From assembly GCF_000186865.1 (NCBI RefSeq), contig NW_008705578.1:653300-717299 (forward strand): a stretch of DNA of 64,000 nucleotides, in the 5' to 3' direction. The position numbers were made by a program, and so were the translations under genes. Below are positions 47,384 through 57,800 of the stretch, piece by piece; positions within the stretch are counted from its first letter, which is position 1; every line of letters begins with the position of its first letter. The stretch comes from Aureococcus anophagefferens (Eukaryota > Sar > Pelagophyceae > Pelagomonadales > Pelagomonadaceae). The notes under the pieces are model-generated. The model was not told where the DNA came from and made no database searches. It saw only the letters and a list, made by a program, of their open reading frames with translations.

Positions 47384-48784
47384 ATGGACGTCTTTCGTCG
47401 CGGCAACCTCGTTGAGAATGCAGCTGAAGAGATGCTGAAGGGCGAGATCGACCTCGAAGATGCGCAATGGAGCAATAGCTCGCCTCCAGCGCGGCTAAAC
47501 CACCCCATGTCCTCGTACGAGGAGAACCTCGCGATGCACCGCGTCATGCGGCGCGGCGCGCTCGTCGCCGACTGCGTCGTGCTCTGGCTGCGCTTCGCCG
47601 AGGCCGCGGACCTCGACCGCTACTGCGCCTGCTGCCGCGCCAACGCCGCGAGCTTCCGGGACCTGCGGCTCGCCATCGCCGGCGTCGGCCCCGCGCCGCC
47701 GCGCGACGCGGAGCTGCGCGTCGTCTGCGACGCGCCGCGCGTCGGCGTGCTCGCGCAGTTCCTATCGCCGCTCGAGCGCCGGTGGCTCGTCGCGCTCGGC
47801 CGCGCCGCCGCCACGTCGCCCGTGCGCGCGCGGCTCCGCGCGCGGAAGCTCCGCGCGAAGCACTACGTGAACCTCGACGAGCGCGCGTTCTGGCTGCCCG
47901 ACGCGTCCCGGGCGCTCCTGCGGCGCGTCGGGCACCGCGTCGAGGCGCTCACGCGGTGCCCGCGGACCGCCGACGACGGCTTCGAGCTCCACTACACGCC
48001 CGCGGGCCACGACGCGTCCGACGCGCCGGCGTCGCCCGCGGCCGCGGGCTCGACGCTCGACGCCGCCGTCTGGCACTGCGCGGAGGCGGGCCTCCACGTC
48101 GACAACAACAACGGCTTCCCGCACCGCTACTGCACGGCCCTCGCCTACGTCAACGACGTCGAGCCCGAGCGCGGCGGCGCGACGGTCTTCCCCTGCGCGC
48201 GGCGCGACGCGGGCGCCGCGGCGCCCGGCGCCGCCGCGCGGCTGCTGGGCCGGAGCGTCTTCCACACCGACACGGCCGTCAACCAGGACGCCGACGAGGC
48301 CCTCTTCGACGACGCGACGGATCTGCTCGCGCGCGGCTCGCGGCTCTGCCTCGGGGACGTGGCCGCGGAGCTCGCGGGGTCGACGGTCGCGGAGCGCGAC
48401 GGTCCGAAGATCGCGGCCTTCGGGCCCCGGGGCGCGGGGCTCCGGGTCCAGCCCCGCGCGGGCGCGCTCTGCGTCTTCTGGAGCCTCGACGGCGCGCGCG
48501 GCGACGTCGACGCCGCCTCCTGGCACGGCGGCGCCAAGGTGCTGCGCCGCGCGGCGCCGCGCGGCTTCTGGGACGACGGCAAGTGGACGCTCCAGGCCTT
48601 CAAGCAGGTGCCCGCGGACGCGCGGCGGCCGGGCATGGAGGAGGCGCGGCGGCGCTTCATCCGCGAGAGCCGCACCACGGAGTCCGGCATGGGCGGGGGG
48701 CTCCGCTTCGACGTCGTCGAGCGGCGGCCGCCGCCGCCGCGCCGAAAGGAGCGGACGAGGGAGCGCAGACGGCTGTCGTCGTAA
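47384..48784 (+). CDS. Prolyl 4-hydroxylase-like 2-oxoglutarate/Fe(II) oxygenase
   Basis: 466 aa from ATG 47384; MSSYEENLAMHR at 47508 is a plausible alternative start. The core (about residues 225-430) has the double-stranded beta-helix signature: iron ligands His and Asp in GLHVDNNNGFPHRY, the strand TALAYVNDVEPERGGATVFP, and the distal His in ASWHGGAKVLR followed by a basic residue that would bind 2-oxoglutarate. The C-terminus is Arg-rich. It should hydroxylate a protein or peptide substrate. No signal peptide is evident, so the compartment is uncertain. Confidence 0.85.
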   Translation: MDVFRRGNLVENAAEEMLKGEIDLEDAQWSNSSPPARLNHPMSSYEENLAMHRVMRRGALVADCVVLWLRFAEAADLDRYCACCRANAASFRDLRLAIAGVGPAPPRDAELRVVCDAPRVGVLAQFLSPLERRWLVALGRAAATSPVRARLRARKLRAKHYVNLDERAFWLPDASRALLRRVGHRVEALTRCPRTADDGFELHYTPAGHDASDAPASPAAAGSTLDAAVWHCAEAGLHVDNNNGFPHRYCTALAYVNDVEPERGGATVFPCARRDAGAAAPGAAARLLGRSVFHTDTAVNQDADEALFDDATDLLARGSRLCLGDVAAELAGSTVAERDGPKIAAFGPRGAGLRVQPRAGALCVFWSLDGARGDVDAASWHGGAKVLRRAAPRGFWDDGKWTLQAFKQVPADARRPGMEEARRRFIRESRTTESGMGGGLRFDVVERRPPPPRRKERTRERRRLSS

Positions 48785-49020
48785 CCTGGTGTTGTTTTTC
48801 CTCTTTGTGTATCATTGCGCCGGCGCGCGTCGGCCGAAGTGGCGAGGCGTGCGACGCGCTGCGGTGTGCGACGCCCGCGGCAACACGGCGGAAATGTTTG
48901 TGGCGAGGCCGAGTTGGCTCCAGCTCGAGCCGCCGATCGCGTCGACGCTGTCATCAAAAACGTCGCGAGCTCGTCAGCGCCGCGCCGCTGCGAGTGCGCG
49001 ACGAGCGCCCGCGCCCAACA

Positions 49021-49950
49021 ATGAACAAAGCGCTACAACACACGAAGTCGACCCTCAAAGAGTGGCGCGAGAAGCTGCGCGGGACGCCGCGCAAGTCGGA
49101 GCAGGACCTGCTGACCCCCGGCGACCCCCCGCGCAAGCCCGGCGCGCAGGCCGACGCCGACGACGAGGACTTTAGCTTCTGCGCGCGCCACTTTGGCACG
49201 GACGCGCTGCTGGGGTCGTGGTGCCTCCTGGTCGCGTCGGCGCTCTACGCGCTCTACGCGGCGGACCTCGTCGTCGAGGCCTGGGACAGCGAGGACGTGC
49301 CGAAGCTGACGTTCGCCTGGGGCAACGCCGTGAGCGGCCTCATGTTCACCGTCGGCGCCGCGTACTTCGTGAACCTGTCGTACCCCGAGGAGATGGAGCG
49401 GTGCGCGCAGGAGGCGCTCACCGTCGATCTCGACAGCCTGACGTTCGTCGAGCGGACCTTCACCTTCAACGACATGCTCCTGGCGACCTGGTCCTTCGAG
49501 CTCGCGTGCGTGCCCTACGTCGTCATCAGCTTCACGTACCTCTTCGACGGCCACGACTACGCGCTGGGCGCGCTGTGCCTCGTCGGGTCCGTCGTCTGCA
49601 TGGCGTGCCTCTACGTCTGGGTGCTGTCGGCCATGCCGAGCCATATGCAGCAGAACGGCGGCAACGGCTCGAGCCGCTTCTACGACGCGCTCGTCGTCCC
49701 CTGCTTCGGCGGCTGCTGCGACAGAGAACTCAAGAAGCACCTCGGCACGGACCTCCAGGCCGGCGGCTGGCTCTTCTTCGGGCCCACGGCCGTCGCGACC
49801 GTGGGCTCCGCCGTCCTCGTGCTCGTCGCGCCGAAGTCCTTCGACGCGTGGTCCTTCTTCGTCCAGCTCGCGCTCCTCTCCGTCGGCGCGGGCCTGCTGC
49901 TGCGGTCCATGTACCCGCCGGAGAAGGAGGAGGCGCCGCTCCTCGGCTAA
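49021..49950 (+). CDS. Polytopic membrane protein, family not recognised
   Basis: 309 aa. A hydrophilic N-terminus (about 1-55, basic then acidic) is followed by about six hydrophobic helices: ALLGSWCLLVASALYALYAA, AVSGLMFTVGAAYFV, MLLATWSFELACVPYVVISF, ALCLVGSVVCMACLYVWVL, WLFFGPTAVATVGSAVLVL and FFVQLALLSVGAGLLL. A Cys pair-rich loop (CFGGCCDRELKKHLG) precedes helix five. The C-terminus ends with an acidic dileucine-like sequence (EKEEAPLLG), a possible endosomal/vacuolar sorting signal. Convergent with BCS1, 19 bp between stops. Confidence 0.7.
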   Translation: MNKALQHTKSTLKEWREKLRGTPRKSEQDLLTPGDPPRKPGAQADADDEDFSFCARHFGTDALLGSWCLLVASALYALYAADLVVEAWDSEDVPKLTFAWGNAVSGLMFTVGAAYFVNLSYPEEMERCAQEALTVDLDSLTFVERTFTFNDMLLATWSFELACVPYVVISFTYLFDGHDYALGALCLVGSVVCMACLYVWVLSAMPSHMQQNGGNGSSRFYDALVVPCFGGCCDRELKKHLGTDLQAGGWLFFGPTAVATVGSAVLVLVAPKSFDAWSFFVQLALLSVGAGLLLRSMYPPEKEEAPLLG

Positions 49951-49969
49951 CATAGACATCGCCCCCGCG

Positions 49970-51505
49970 TTACTTGATCCGGCCGATGTCGTCCTCCCAG
50001 CCGGGCTGGGGGTTGAAGACCATGCGGTCGACCTCGAGCGCCGTGAGCCGCTTGCGGCCCCGGGACTTGACGGGGAGCGGCTCTTCGTCGTCGTCGTCGT
50101 CGTCGTCGAGGGCCGGCGTCTCCGGCGGCGGCGCCACGCGCAGCACGTCGCCGATGTCCGCGACGTCCGCGAGCGCCGCCGCGCGGTCGAACTTTCGCGT
50201 GAGGAGGAAGCCCTGGAGCTCGGCCATGGACGGCGGCCGCCCCGCGGCCGCGCGCGACGCGGCGACGACGGCGGCGCCGAAGGCGTCGGCGTCGGGGCCC
50301 CGCGCCTCGTCGTAGAACGACGCGAAGAGCCGCGCCGCCTGGTCCGCGTCCGCGCGCCCGAGGCGGCTCACGACGTCGACGCGGCCCGGGCGCAGGAGCG
50401 CCGGGTCCAGGCGGTCCACGTAGTTCGTCGTCATGAAGACGACGCGGCCCTCGCTCGCCGCCGCGCCGTCGAGGGCGTTGAGCAGGCCGCTGAGCGTCAG
50501 CGACGGGCCCGCGGCGCCCGGCCGCCGCGTCGCGTCGTCGCGGCTCACGAACGCGGCGTCGACGTCCTCGAGCAGCACGACGCAGCGCGGCGGCACGGCG
50601 CTCAGCGCGAGGGCGAGGCGGTCGTCGCTCAGGCCCTCGTCGCTCAGCGCTAGCAGGCAGACGTCGAGGCCGAGGCGGCCCGCGAGCGACAGGATGAACG
50701 ACGTCTTGCCTCCGCCCGGCGGCCCGTGGAGCAGGTAGCCCCGCCGGTAGGGCACGCCGCGGCTCCGGTACCACTCCGCGTTCGTCCCCCAGTCCTCGAC
50801 GTCGCCGACGATGCTCTCGGCGACGCCGGCCTTGAGCACGACGGACTCGAGGCGCCGCTTCGCGCGCGGCCGCCCGAACGGCCGCCACTCCGTGCCCCAG
50901 CACGTGTAGAGGATCGTCGCGTCCTCGTCCTTGGCCGCGAGGGCGCCGTCGCGCGCGTCGCCCAGCAACTCGCGGAAGAGACCGCCCGCCGCCGTCGCCG
51001 GCGACGCGAACGCCGTGAGCGTGAGCTTCTCCCACGGCGTGCCCGAGCTCGTGTTCACCGTGCCGTACTCGCGCGCGCGCTCCACGAGCAGCCAGGACCC
51101 GCCGTAGCGCACGACGTGCTTGCCCGGCGACGGCACGAGGTCGAAGGACGCGCCGCCGGCCTCGTCGCCGACGATCGTCGCCGCCGACACGTGCTTGAAC
51201 GACGCGTTGCTCCGGCCCTTGGCCTCCTTGAGCCAGTGCAGCACCCAGGGGTAGGCCGGGTCCTTGGACGTGACCTCGAGCGTCGTCGTCAGGTGCCGCC
51301 GCAGGCCCGACACGGCGAGGCGCGAGCCGCTCCGGAAGAGGCCCAGGCCCAGGCTCAGCGCCGCGAGGCCCGCGCCGCCGGCGACGACGGCGCCCACGGG
51401 GCCGTCCTGCAGCGCCTGCGGGAGCACGCCGTCGAGGAACGACTTTTGCGGCGCCGGCGCGGCCGCGGAAACCGCGGAAGCATCATCGCCGCGGAGAGGA
51501 TCCAT
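49970..51505 (-). CDS. BCS1: BCS1-like AAA ATPase (mitochondrial inner membrane)
   Basis: 511 aa from ATG 51505 (an upstream Met at 51544 is possible). A single hydrophobic segment at about 33-53 (GAVVAGGAGLAALSLGLGLF) is followed by the BCS1-specific region (LTTTLEVTSKDPAYPWVLHW, then GTEWRPFGRPRAKRRLESVV). The AAA module follows: Walker A LLHGPPGGGKTSF, Walker B VVLLEDVDAAF, sensor TTNYVDRLDPALLRPGRVD. In fungi and animals BCS1 translocates the folded Rieske Fe-S protein during cytochrome bc1 assembly. An acidic Asp run and basic patch sit near the C-terminus. A GGCTGCCC box lies just upstream, shared with the divergent RhoGEF gene. Confidence 0.92.
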   Translation of the reverse strand: MDPLRGDDASAVSAAAPAPQKSFLDGVLPQALQDGPVGAVVAGGAGLAALSLGLGLFRSGSRLAVSGLRRHLTTTLEVTSKDPAYPWVLHWLKEAKGRSNASFKHVSAATIVGDEAGGASFDLVPSPGKHVVRYGGSWLLVERAREYGTVNTSSGTPWEKLTLTAFASPATAAGGLFRELLGDARDGALAAKDEDATILYTCWGTEWRPFGRPRAKRRLESVVLKAGVAESIVGDVEDWGTNAEWYRSRGVPYRRGYLLHGPPGGGKTSFILSLAGRLGLDVCLLALSDEGLSDDRLALALSAVPPRCVVLLEDVDAAFVSRDDATRRPGAAGPSLTLSGLLNALDGAAASEGRVVFMTTNYVDRLDPALLRPGRVDVVSRLGRADADQAARLFASFYDEARGPDADAFGAAVVAASRAAAGRPPSMAELQGFLLTRKFDRAAALADVADIGDVLRVAPPPETPALDDDDDDDEEPLPVKSRGRKRLTALEVDRMVFNPQPGWEDDIGRIK

Positions 51506-51587
51506 GTCTCGTGCCGATGCGCTGGACGTTGTTGCATGCGACATTGACGCGATGTTGTCGTGCTAAATGGGGCTGCCCATTTGAGTA

Positions 51588-53259
51588 ATGGCGGCCCACA
51601 GCCTCGCATCCGCCTTCGCCTCGACGAAGAAGACGAGCGAGGAGCTCGTTTGGGACGGCGACGACGACGAGAGCGGCGACGACGAGGATGGCGTGCGAGA
51701 GACCCTCGTGCGCATGTCCCTCGCGGCCCAACAGGAGACCCAGGCGTCGCACGTCGCCTTTGCCGCCGAGGCCACGGGCTTGACGCCTCGGAGCGGCAGC
51801 AGCAGCGGCACCTCCTTCTTCGCCGAGCCCGTGCCGGCGGCGCCGTCGCCGGACGGCCACCTCTCGCTCGTGCTCGCCGAGCTGCTCGAGACCGAGCGCC
51901 GCTTCAAAAGCCGCTGCGAGATCTTGGTCGAGTATTTCCAACGACCCTTCGAGCGCTGGGTCCTCGAGTGCGCCGACGCGTCGCCGACGCGCCAGAGGCG
52001 GCGGTCGAGCGGCGTCGACGACGCGGAAGGCTCCCCGACGCTCGACGACGCGAGAACGCTCTTCGGCAACGCGGCCGAGGTGCTCGCGTGGTCGAAAGCC
52101 TTCGTCGGCGAACTCGAATCGTGCTTCGCCGACGCCGTCGAACAGCGCGCCGACGTCTGGAGCACGGCCGCGCGCGTCGGCGCCGTCCGGCGTCCGACGA
52201 CCGCGGCGCGCTTTTTCGAAAACGAAAGCTTCGTAGGCGCGGTCGTCTTCGCCGCGGCGGATCGCGACATGAAGGCCGTGTTCGCCGCGTATTCGCGGAA
52301 TCGGGACGACAGCCGGAAGAAGCACGCGGCGCTTCCCGCCGCCGCGCGGACGTTCCTCCGCGCGCTCGAGCTCCACCCGCTCGCGCGGAATCTGCCGCTC
52401 GAGTCGTACCTCATGGAGCCCGTGCAGCGCATCCCGCGCGCCGCGGCGTCCCCACATGGTCGAGCTGACAGGTGATCCCGCGCCACATAGGCGCTACGGC
52501 CTCCTGCTCGACGAGGCGCTCCGGCGCTGCCCCGACGGCGGCGGCGACGACCTCCACGCCGTCGCGGTGCTGAGGCCCTGCCGCGGCGCGTTATCGCGCG
52601 CGCGCGACGCCGTCAAGGCGGCCTGCGGCTCCGTGGACGCGTCCGTCGACGCCGCGGCCGTGCTGAGCTCCCTGAGCGTTTCCTGGCGGCTGCCCTGGCT
52701 CGCCGTGCCCCAGCGGGTCCTCCTGCACCGGGGCCCGCTCGCGAAGTCGACGAAGCGGGGCGGCACGCGGCGCGTCGTCGCGGCCGTCTGCAACGACCTG
52801 CTCCTCTACGGCACGGAGGGCAAGGCCTTCCGGCTGCGCAAGGTCATCCCCATCGCCGCGGCCGTCGTCGTCGACGCGTCACTCGTCTACAGCGCGGCGT
52901 CGGCGCCCGTGCCGCGCGCGTCGAAGCAGGCGCGCAAGCTCCTGGACCGCATGGGCCTCGACGTCCGCGGCGTCGACCTCGACGCCTGCTCGTTCCTCGT
53001 CGAGTCGCCCCAGAAGGGCGTCGTCCTCACGGCGCCGTCGCCGCGCGACAAGCTCGACTGGATCGCCGCCTTCGTCGCCGCGCAGGCCGACAAGCTCCAC
53101 CGCCGGTCGAAGCGCGACGTCAAGCCGCCGCCGGCCCGGGCGAAGCCGCCCGGGGTGCCGGCGCTCATGCCCAGGCGGGACGCGGCGCCGCCCGCCGCGA
53201 AGCCCCTCGCGGAGGCGCGCACCGCGCCGAGCAAGGTGCCGGCGACGTTCACGCTGTAA
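51588..53259 (+). CDS. DH-PH guanine nucleotide exchange factor (RhoGEF), one mini-intron
   Basis: Exons 51588-52435 and 52491-53259 give 538 aa. The DH domain (about 95-320) ends in the canonical CR3 signature LPLESYLMEPVQRIPR|YGLLLDEAL, which is regained only by removing a 55-bp GC-AG intron (52436-52490); an alternative 43-bp GT-AG intron (52448-52490) would insert AAAR. The C-terminal PH domain (about 365-480) shows RVVAAVCNDLLLYG and ends with the conserved Trp in DKLDWIAAFVAA. It should load GTP on a Rho-family GTPase at membranes. The N-terminus is acidic and Ser-rich, likely regulatory. Confidence 0.88.
52436..52490 (+). other. Mini-intron inside the RhoGEF DH signature
   Basis: 55 bp with GC donor and CATAG acceptor, phase 2; it contains in-frame stops at 52473 and 52488 in the two relevant frames. 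The GT alternative at 52448 has flanks GCGCGCCG/GCGCTACG (6 of 8 matching), which fits the introner layout (8-bp duplication plus 4 bases before the donor). Confidence 0.75.
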
Positions 53260-53287
53260 GGAGTTACCGCGGGCGACGGCGGGGGCC

Positions 53288-54478
53288 TCATTTTCGCCCC
53301 CAGGCGTCGCGCCGCTGCTGGGCGTCGGTCGCGGCCTGCTTGTCCGGCGTGGCGCAGCCCAGGAAGGGGACGAAGCCCGTGCAGGACCCGTACCACGGCA
53401 CCGCGGGCGGCTCCGCCTCGTTGCCAAAGTCGGCGGCGGCCTCGCACATGAGGTCGTTGTAGTTGGCGGCGATCTCCTTGTCCTTCTCGATGAGCATGCG
53501 CGAGCTCGCGAGCCGCATCTTCGTCTCGCTCGCGAGGATCTTGCACCGCTCCAGCGCCGCCTCCTCCTGCTCGCGCGTCGACGGCTCGATGCGGAAGCTC
53601 ACGACGGCCTTTTCGCTCGATTTTTTTTTCGGCGGCGTCGCGAAGGCGTTCGTCTTCGGCGGCGCCGCGGCCGTCGCGGGCGACGTCGGCGACCCCGGCT
53701 CGAAGAGGCGGGTCGCCAGCGTCGCGGGCTTCGGCGGCGACTCCGGCACGGGCGCCAGCGCCGCGGGGGGCGCGGCGTCCGCCTCCGGCTCCGGCGCGGG
53801 CGCCTCCGGCTCCGGGGGCGCGACGGGCTCGGAGAACGCGGGCGGCTTCTTCGCGCCGGCCCCGGAGGGCGACGGCGCGTCGAGGGACGCCTTCGACTCG
53901 GCCAGCGCCGCCCGCGCCGCGGCGACGCGCCGCTCGAGGACGCTCCGCGACCGGTGCTTCTTGGCGCCCGACGACGCGGCGAAGCGGCTGTCGATGTCGA
54001 TCTTCCTGGATCGCGCGGCGAAGCTGTCGTGGCATTGTTGGCGCTGGCTCGCCTCGGCGAATGTGTCGGCGATGGCCTCGCCGTGGCGCGGGTCCGCGCA
54101 GCGGGGCGCCAGCACCTGGACCATGGTGAGCTTCACGTGCTCGCTGTCCGTCGTCTCGACGAGCTTTGCTATCTGGTCGCACGTCACGGCGTGCGGGCCG
54201 ACCGCGGCGTTGAGGGCGCCGAGCTTCCGTAAATCACTTAAGCTCCGCAGCGCGCCGGCGATCTCGCCGAGCTGCTCCTCCGTCAGGACGTTCATGCCCT
54301 TGGTCGGGCTCGACACGGGCGCCGCCGCGAGCTTTTTTTCGGGACTACTCAGCTGGAGGGGGTTCTCCGTGAGGGACGAGCCGCGGCGCGGGCGCGAGCT
54401 CCGGTCCCGCTCCTCCTTGACGACGCCGCCCTCGCCCACGACGACGCGGGTGGCGATCTGGGCCGTGGCCGTGGCCAT
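53288..54478 (-). CDS. DUF4476-like domain protein with Pro/Ala-rich linker
   Basis: 396 aa from ATG 54478. Residues about 65-165 resemble the DUF4476 helical domain (LTEEQLGEIAGALRSLSDLR, AVTCDQIAKLVETTDSEHVK, then MVQVLAPRCADPRHGEAIAD), a short-helix module of unknown activity found in animals, protists and bacteria. A basic helical segment, a long Pro/Ala/Glu linker (about 215-290), an acidic coiled coil (EEAALERCKILASETKMRLA) and a C-terminal Cys/Trp region follow. No transmembrane helix. A GGGCAGCC box is 36 bp upstream of the ATG. Function unknown. Confidence 0.7.
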   Translation of the reverse strand: MATATAQIATRVVVGEGGVVKEERDRSSRPRRGSSLTENPLQLSSPEKKLAAAPVSSPTKGMNVLTEEQLGEIAGALRSLSDLRKLGALNAAVGPHAVTCDQIAKLVETTDSEHVKLTMVQVLAPRCADPRHGEAIADTFAEASQRQQCHDSFAARSRKIDIDSRFAASSGAKKHRSRSVLERRVAAARAALAESKASLDAPSPSGAGAKKPPAFSEPVAPPEPEAPAPEPEADAAPPAALAPVPESPPKPATLATRLFEPGSPTSPATAAAPPKTNAFATPPKKKSSEKAVVSFRIEPSTREQEEAALERCKILASETKMRLASSRMLIEKDKEIAANYNDLMCEAAADFGNEAEPPAVPWYGSCTGFVPFLGCATPDKQAATDAQQRRDAWGRK

Positions 54479-54807
54479 GCCCTGGACCAGCCACAAGTTC
54501 GCACTGGGTCGTCGGGCAGCCTCGGCCCGACCGTCGGATTTCGTGGTGCAAGGTTGCCGCTGCTCGGTCAGCCGAGATCTCGCAGCTCTCTCGGTCGCAA
54601 GACGGCGTCTGCCCTCAACTCGCGCGAGCGCAAGACTCTCGCGCCCGCCGGCGACTCGGAGCGCGTCTCGCGGCCGCGCCGCGCCGCCGCGCGCGCCTCG
54701 GGCCCTGCCCGGTGCGTCCGGGACCGCCCCGCGCCGCGCCCGGCGACGAGCGCGCGCCGCCACGCCTTGATACTTTCCGCGCCCGGCGCTTTGGCTCGAG
54801 GCCGCAG
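54479..54807. other. Divergent intergenic region between the DUF4476-like and TPS-TPP genes
   Basis: 329 bp containing GGGCAGCC (54514-54521), then Arg-codon-like GC-rich sequence with TCTCGC/GCTCTC repeats. No convincing coding frame or RNA gene seen. It must hold promoters for both genes. Confidence 0.7.
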
Positions 54808-57800
54808 ATGAGCCGCCGGACGGGCGCGCCCAAGGCCAAGGCCGCGGCGCCGACGTCGAAGATCCAGTTCCGCGCCTACGCGCCCCTCGGCTTCGGCGAG
54901 GAGCTCGTCGTCACGGGCGACACGCTCGTCCGATTTCCGGCGCCCGAACGTCCCCGCGCGCCTCGAACCGACCCCCCCGTCCGTCCGTAGGTGCTCGGGC
55001 GCAACGACCCGGAGCTCGGCGTGAAGATGCGGACGAGCACGGCGACCTACCCCGTGTGGACGTCCGTCGAGCCCGTCGCGGTCGTGTCGCGGGAGGTCGT
55101 GCAGTACAAGTACGCGGTCTTCTCCGGCGGGTCCTTCGACCGCTGGGAGACCTTCGAGGGCGACCAGACGGCGCGCTTCGTCGTCGTCGACCCGGCGGCG
55201 CTCGAGCCCAGGGCCGACGGGTCGCCGGGCGACACGCTCGCCGTCGACGACGCCGTCGCGTGCGAGGGGCTGGGCGAGTGGACGCGCGAGGACGCGCGGC
55301 GGCTGCGGCTCGCGGACACGTCCGTGGAGGCGTTGGCCGCGGCGTCCAAGGCCGGCGCCCACGCCGACGGCGGCGGCGACCCGACGACGCCCGAGGGCAA
55401 GGCCGTCCGGTTCTCGGCCGCCGCGGATCGTTCGTCCGAGGTCGCGGACCGCGAGGCCTTCCGCGCGGCGACGGAGCGGTCCGAGTCGCCGCGCGTCGCG
55501 GCGCCGAAGCAGCTCGCCGCCGAGGACCTGAGCCCGCGGGGCCAGCGCGCCGCGGCGCAGCGGCGCGCGCTCGAGTCGTTCATCGGCCGCGAGGCGCCGC
55601 CGCCGGGCGTCGGCGCGCACCAGAGCCTCGACGTCTCCGACGGCGTCGTCGTCGTGTCCCTGTTCCTGCCCGTGCTCATCACGCGCGACGCGAGCGGCGG
55701 CCTGGACGTGGCCTGGGACTACGAGAACCTGCTGTCGCTGGAGGCGCCGCTCCGCGTGACGCGCGTCGGCGTCGCGCGCGTCCCGGGCGACGCGACGGAG
55801 GACGAGAAGGCGGCGCTGGCCGCGCGGCTGCGCCGCGCGCCCTGGTGCTCCATCGCCATCTTCCTCGAGGAGGAGACCTTCCGCCTCTTCTACCACAGCT
55901 TCTGCAAGGGCATCCTCTGGCCCGTGTTCCACGACTCGCTCGAGGTCTTCGGCGAGCAGTCGACGCCTTTGCTCGAGTACGACGACATCTACGAGTACCC
56001 GCGGGACGAGGGCGCCCAGGACGCGCCGGGGGCGCTCCTCGCGGCGACGGGCTCCGCGCAGCGCCTCGACCGCGACGTCAAGATCATGCGGTCCGTGTCG
56101 TCGTCGTCGTTCAGCGAGGTCGACCCCATCGCGGAGGCCGCGGACCTCGCCGAGGCCGCGCGCCAGCTCGGGTCCTTCCAGTCGCGGCCGTCGACGGGCA
56201 GCGGCTCCGACGGCCTCGACTCGTCGGCGGGCACGCGCGCGACGGCCAAGTCCGCGCCGCGCGGCCGCGTGACGACGAAGGACGAGCAGGCCTGGCACGC
56301 CTACAAGCGCGTGAACCAGATCTTCCGCGACTACGTCGTCGAGGCCTACAACGAGGGCGACCTCGTGTGGATCCACGGCTTCCAGCTCGCGCTGCTCCCC
56401 GCGTTCGTGAGCCGGCGCCTCACCGTCGCCAAGGTCGGCATCTTCCTCCACACGCCCTTCCCGTCGTCGGAGATCTTCCGCACGCTGAGCATGCGCTCGG
56501 AGCTGCTGCGGGGCATCCTCTCCGCGGACCAGATCGGCTTCCACCTCTACGAGTACGCGCGCCACTTCATGACGAACTGCCGGCGGCTCCTGGGCACGAA
56601 GTACGAGTTCGACGCGCGCGGCGCGGTCCTCGACGTCGACGGCCGCGACGTCGTCATCTCCTGCGTCCACGCGGGCGTCGAGCCGACGGTGCTGAGCCGG
56701 GTGTCGGCGTCGCCCGAGGGCGCGCGCGCGTTCGAGAACCTCCGGGCCTCGCTGCCCGCGACCTCGCCGCGCGGTACCGCGGTCACGCGCGTCATCGCGG
56801 GCATCGACAAGATCGAGCGGCTCCGGGGGCTGCCCCTGAAGTTGTTGGCCTACGAGCGCTTCCTCGAGGGCGCGGCGGCGCGCCGCGCGGCGGGCGACTT
56901 CGCGGAGGACGAGGGCGCGGGCGGCGACCGGACGTGTTTGGTGCAGTACGCGCTGACGTCCTTCGAGCGCCAGGCGGACTGCGACAAGATCCGGCGCGAC
57001 TGCCGCGTGCTCGTGGAGCGCATCAAGGCCAAGCACGGAAACGACGTGCTCTACTGGCACGAGTTCTTCGAGGTGCCGATCCACGACCGGCTCGCGCTCC
57101 TCGCCGTCGCGGACGTCTTCTGGGTCTCGTCCGTGCGCGACGGCCTGAACCGCTGGCCGCTCGAGTACGTGGCCATGCAGTACGAGACGCTCATGGGCAC
57201 GGAGATCCACGGCGACGTCGAGGCGGCGCTGGGCGTCGACGGCGTGCAGCACCAAAAGTACCTCGACGACGCGCTCGCGCGCATGCTCGACTGCAACGGC
57301 GGGCCGGGCTACCCCTGCGCGGACCCGTCGACGAACTTCTTCCCCAAGACGTTGGACGCGGGCCGCGCGAAGACGCGGGGGCTCGAGGAACGGGAGCTGG
57401 CGGACGCGGTCTTCCCGACGGCGGACGTCGCGGCCGCGGCGGCCGCGGCCGCGGGCGCCGTCGCCGCCGCGGAGGCGACGGCCGACAAGCCCAACGCGGG
57501 CTGCGTGCTCGTCAAGCCCCGCCACTACGTGGCCGTGAACCTGGGGGAGCGGAAGATGGAGGGCCACGAGGTCGCGACGCTCGCGGAGCTGTTGCAGAGC
57601 GGCGCGTTCGCGCAATCGCACGCCGCGCGGCGCGGCCGCTGCGCGGGGCGGCGCGTCGGCGCGCTGCTGCTGAGCGACAACGCGTCGGCGACGCGCGTGC
57701 TCCTGGGCGCGGTCGCCGTGAACCCCTGGGGCGTCGAGGACTGCGCGGCGGCGCTGCGGAACGTGCTGGCGATGCGGCCGCGCGAGCGCCTCGCGCGCCA

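Noticed and set aside
52470..52490. TGA in the RhoGEF as a possible second selenocysteine codon
   Set aside because: The frame changes across it and a short intron restores the canonical DH motif; no redox motif or SECIS is present.
54928..54990. TPS intron as an introner
   Set aside because: The flanks (GGCGACAC before, GTGCTCGG after) do not match and there are no inverted ends.
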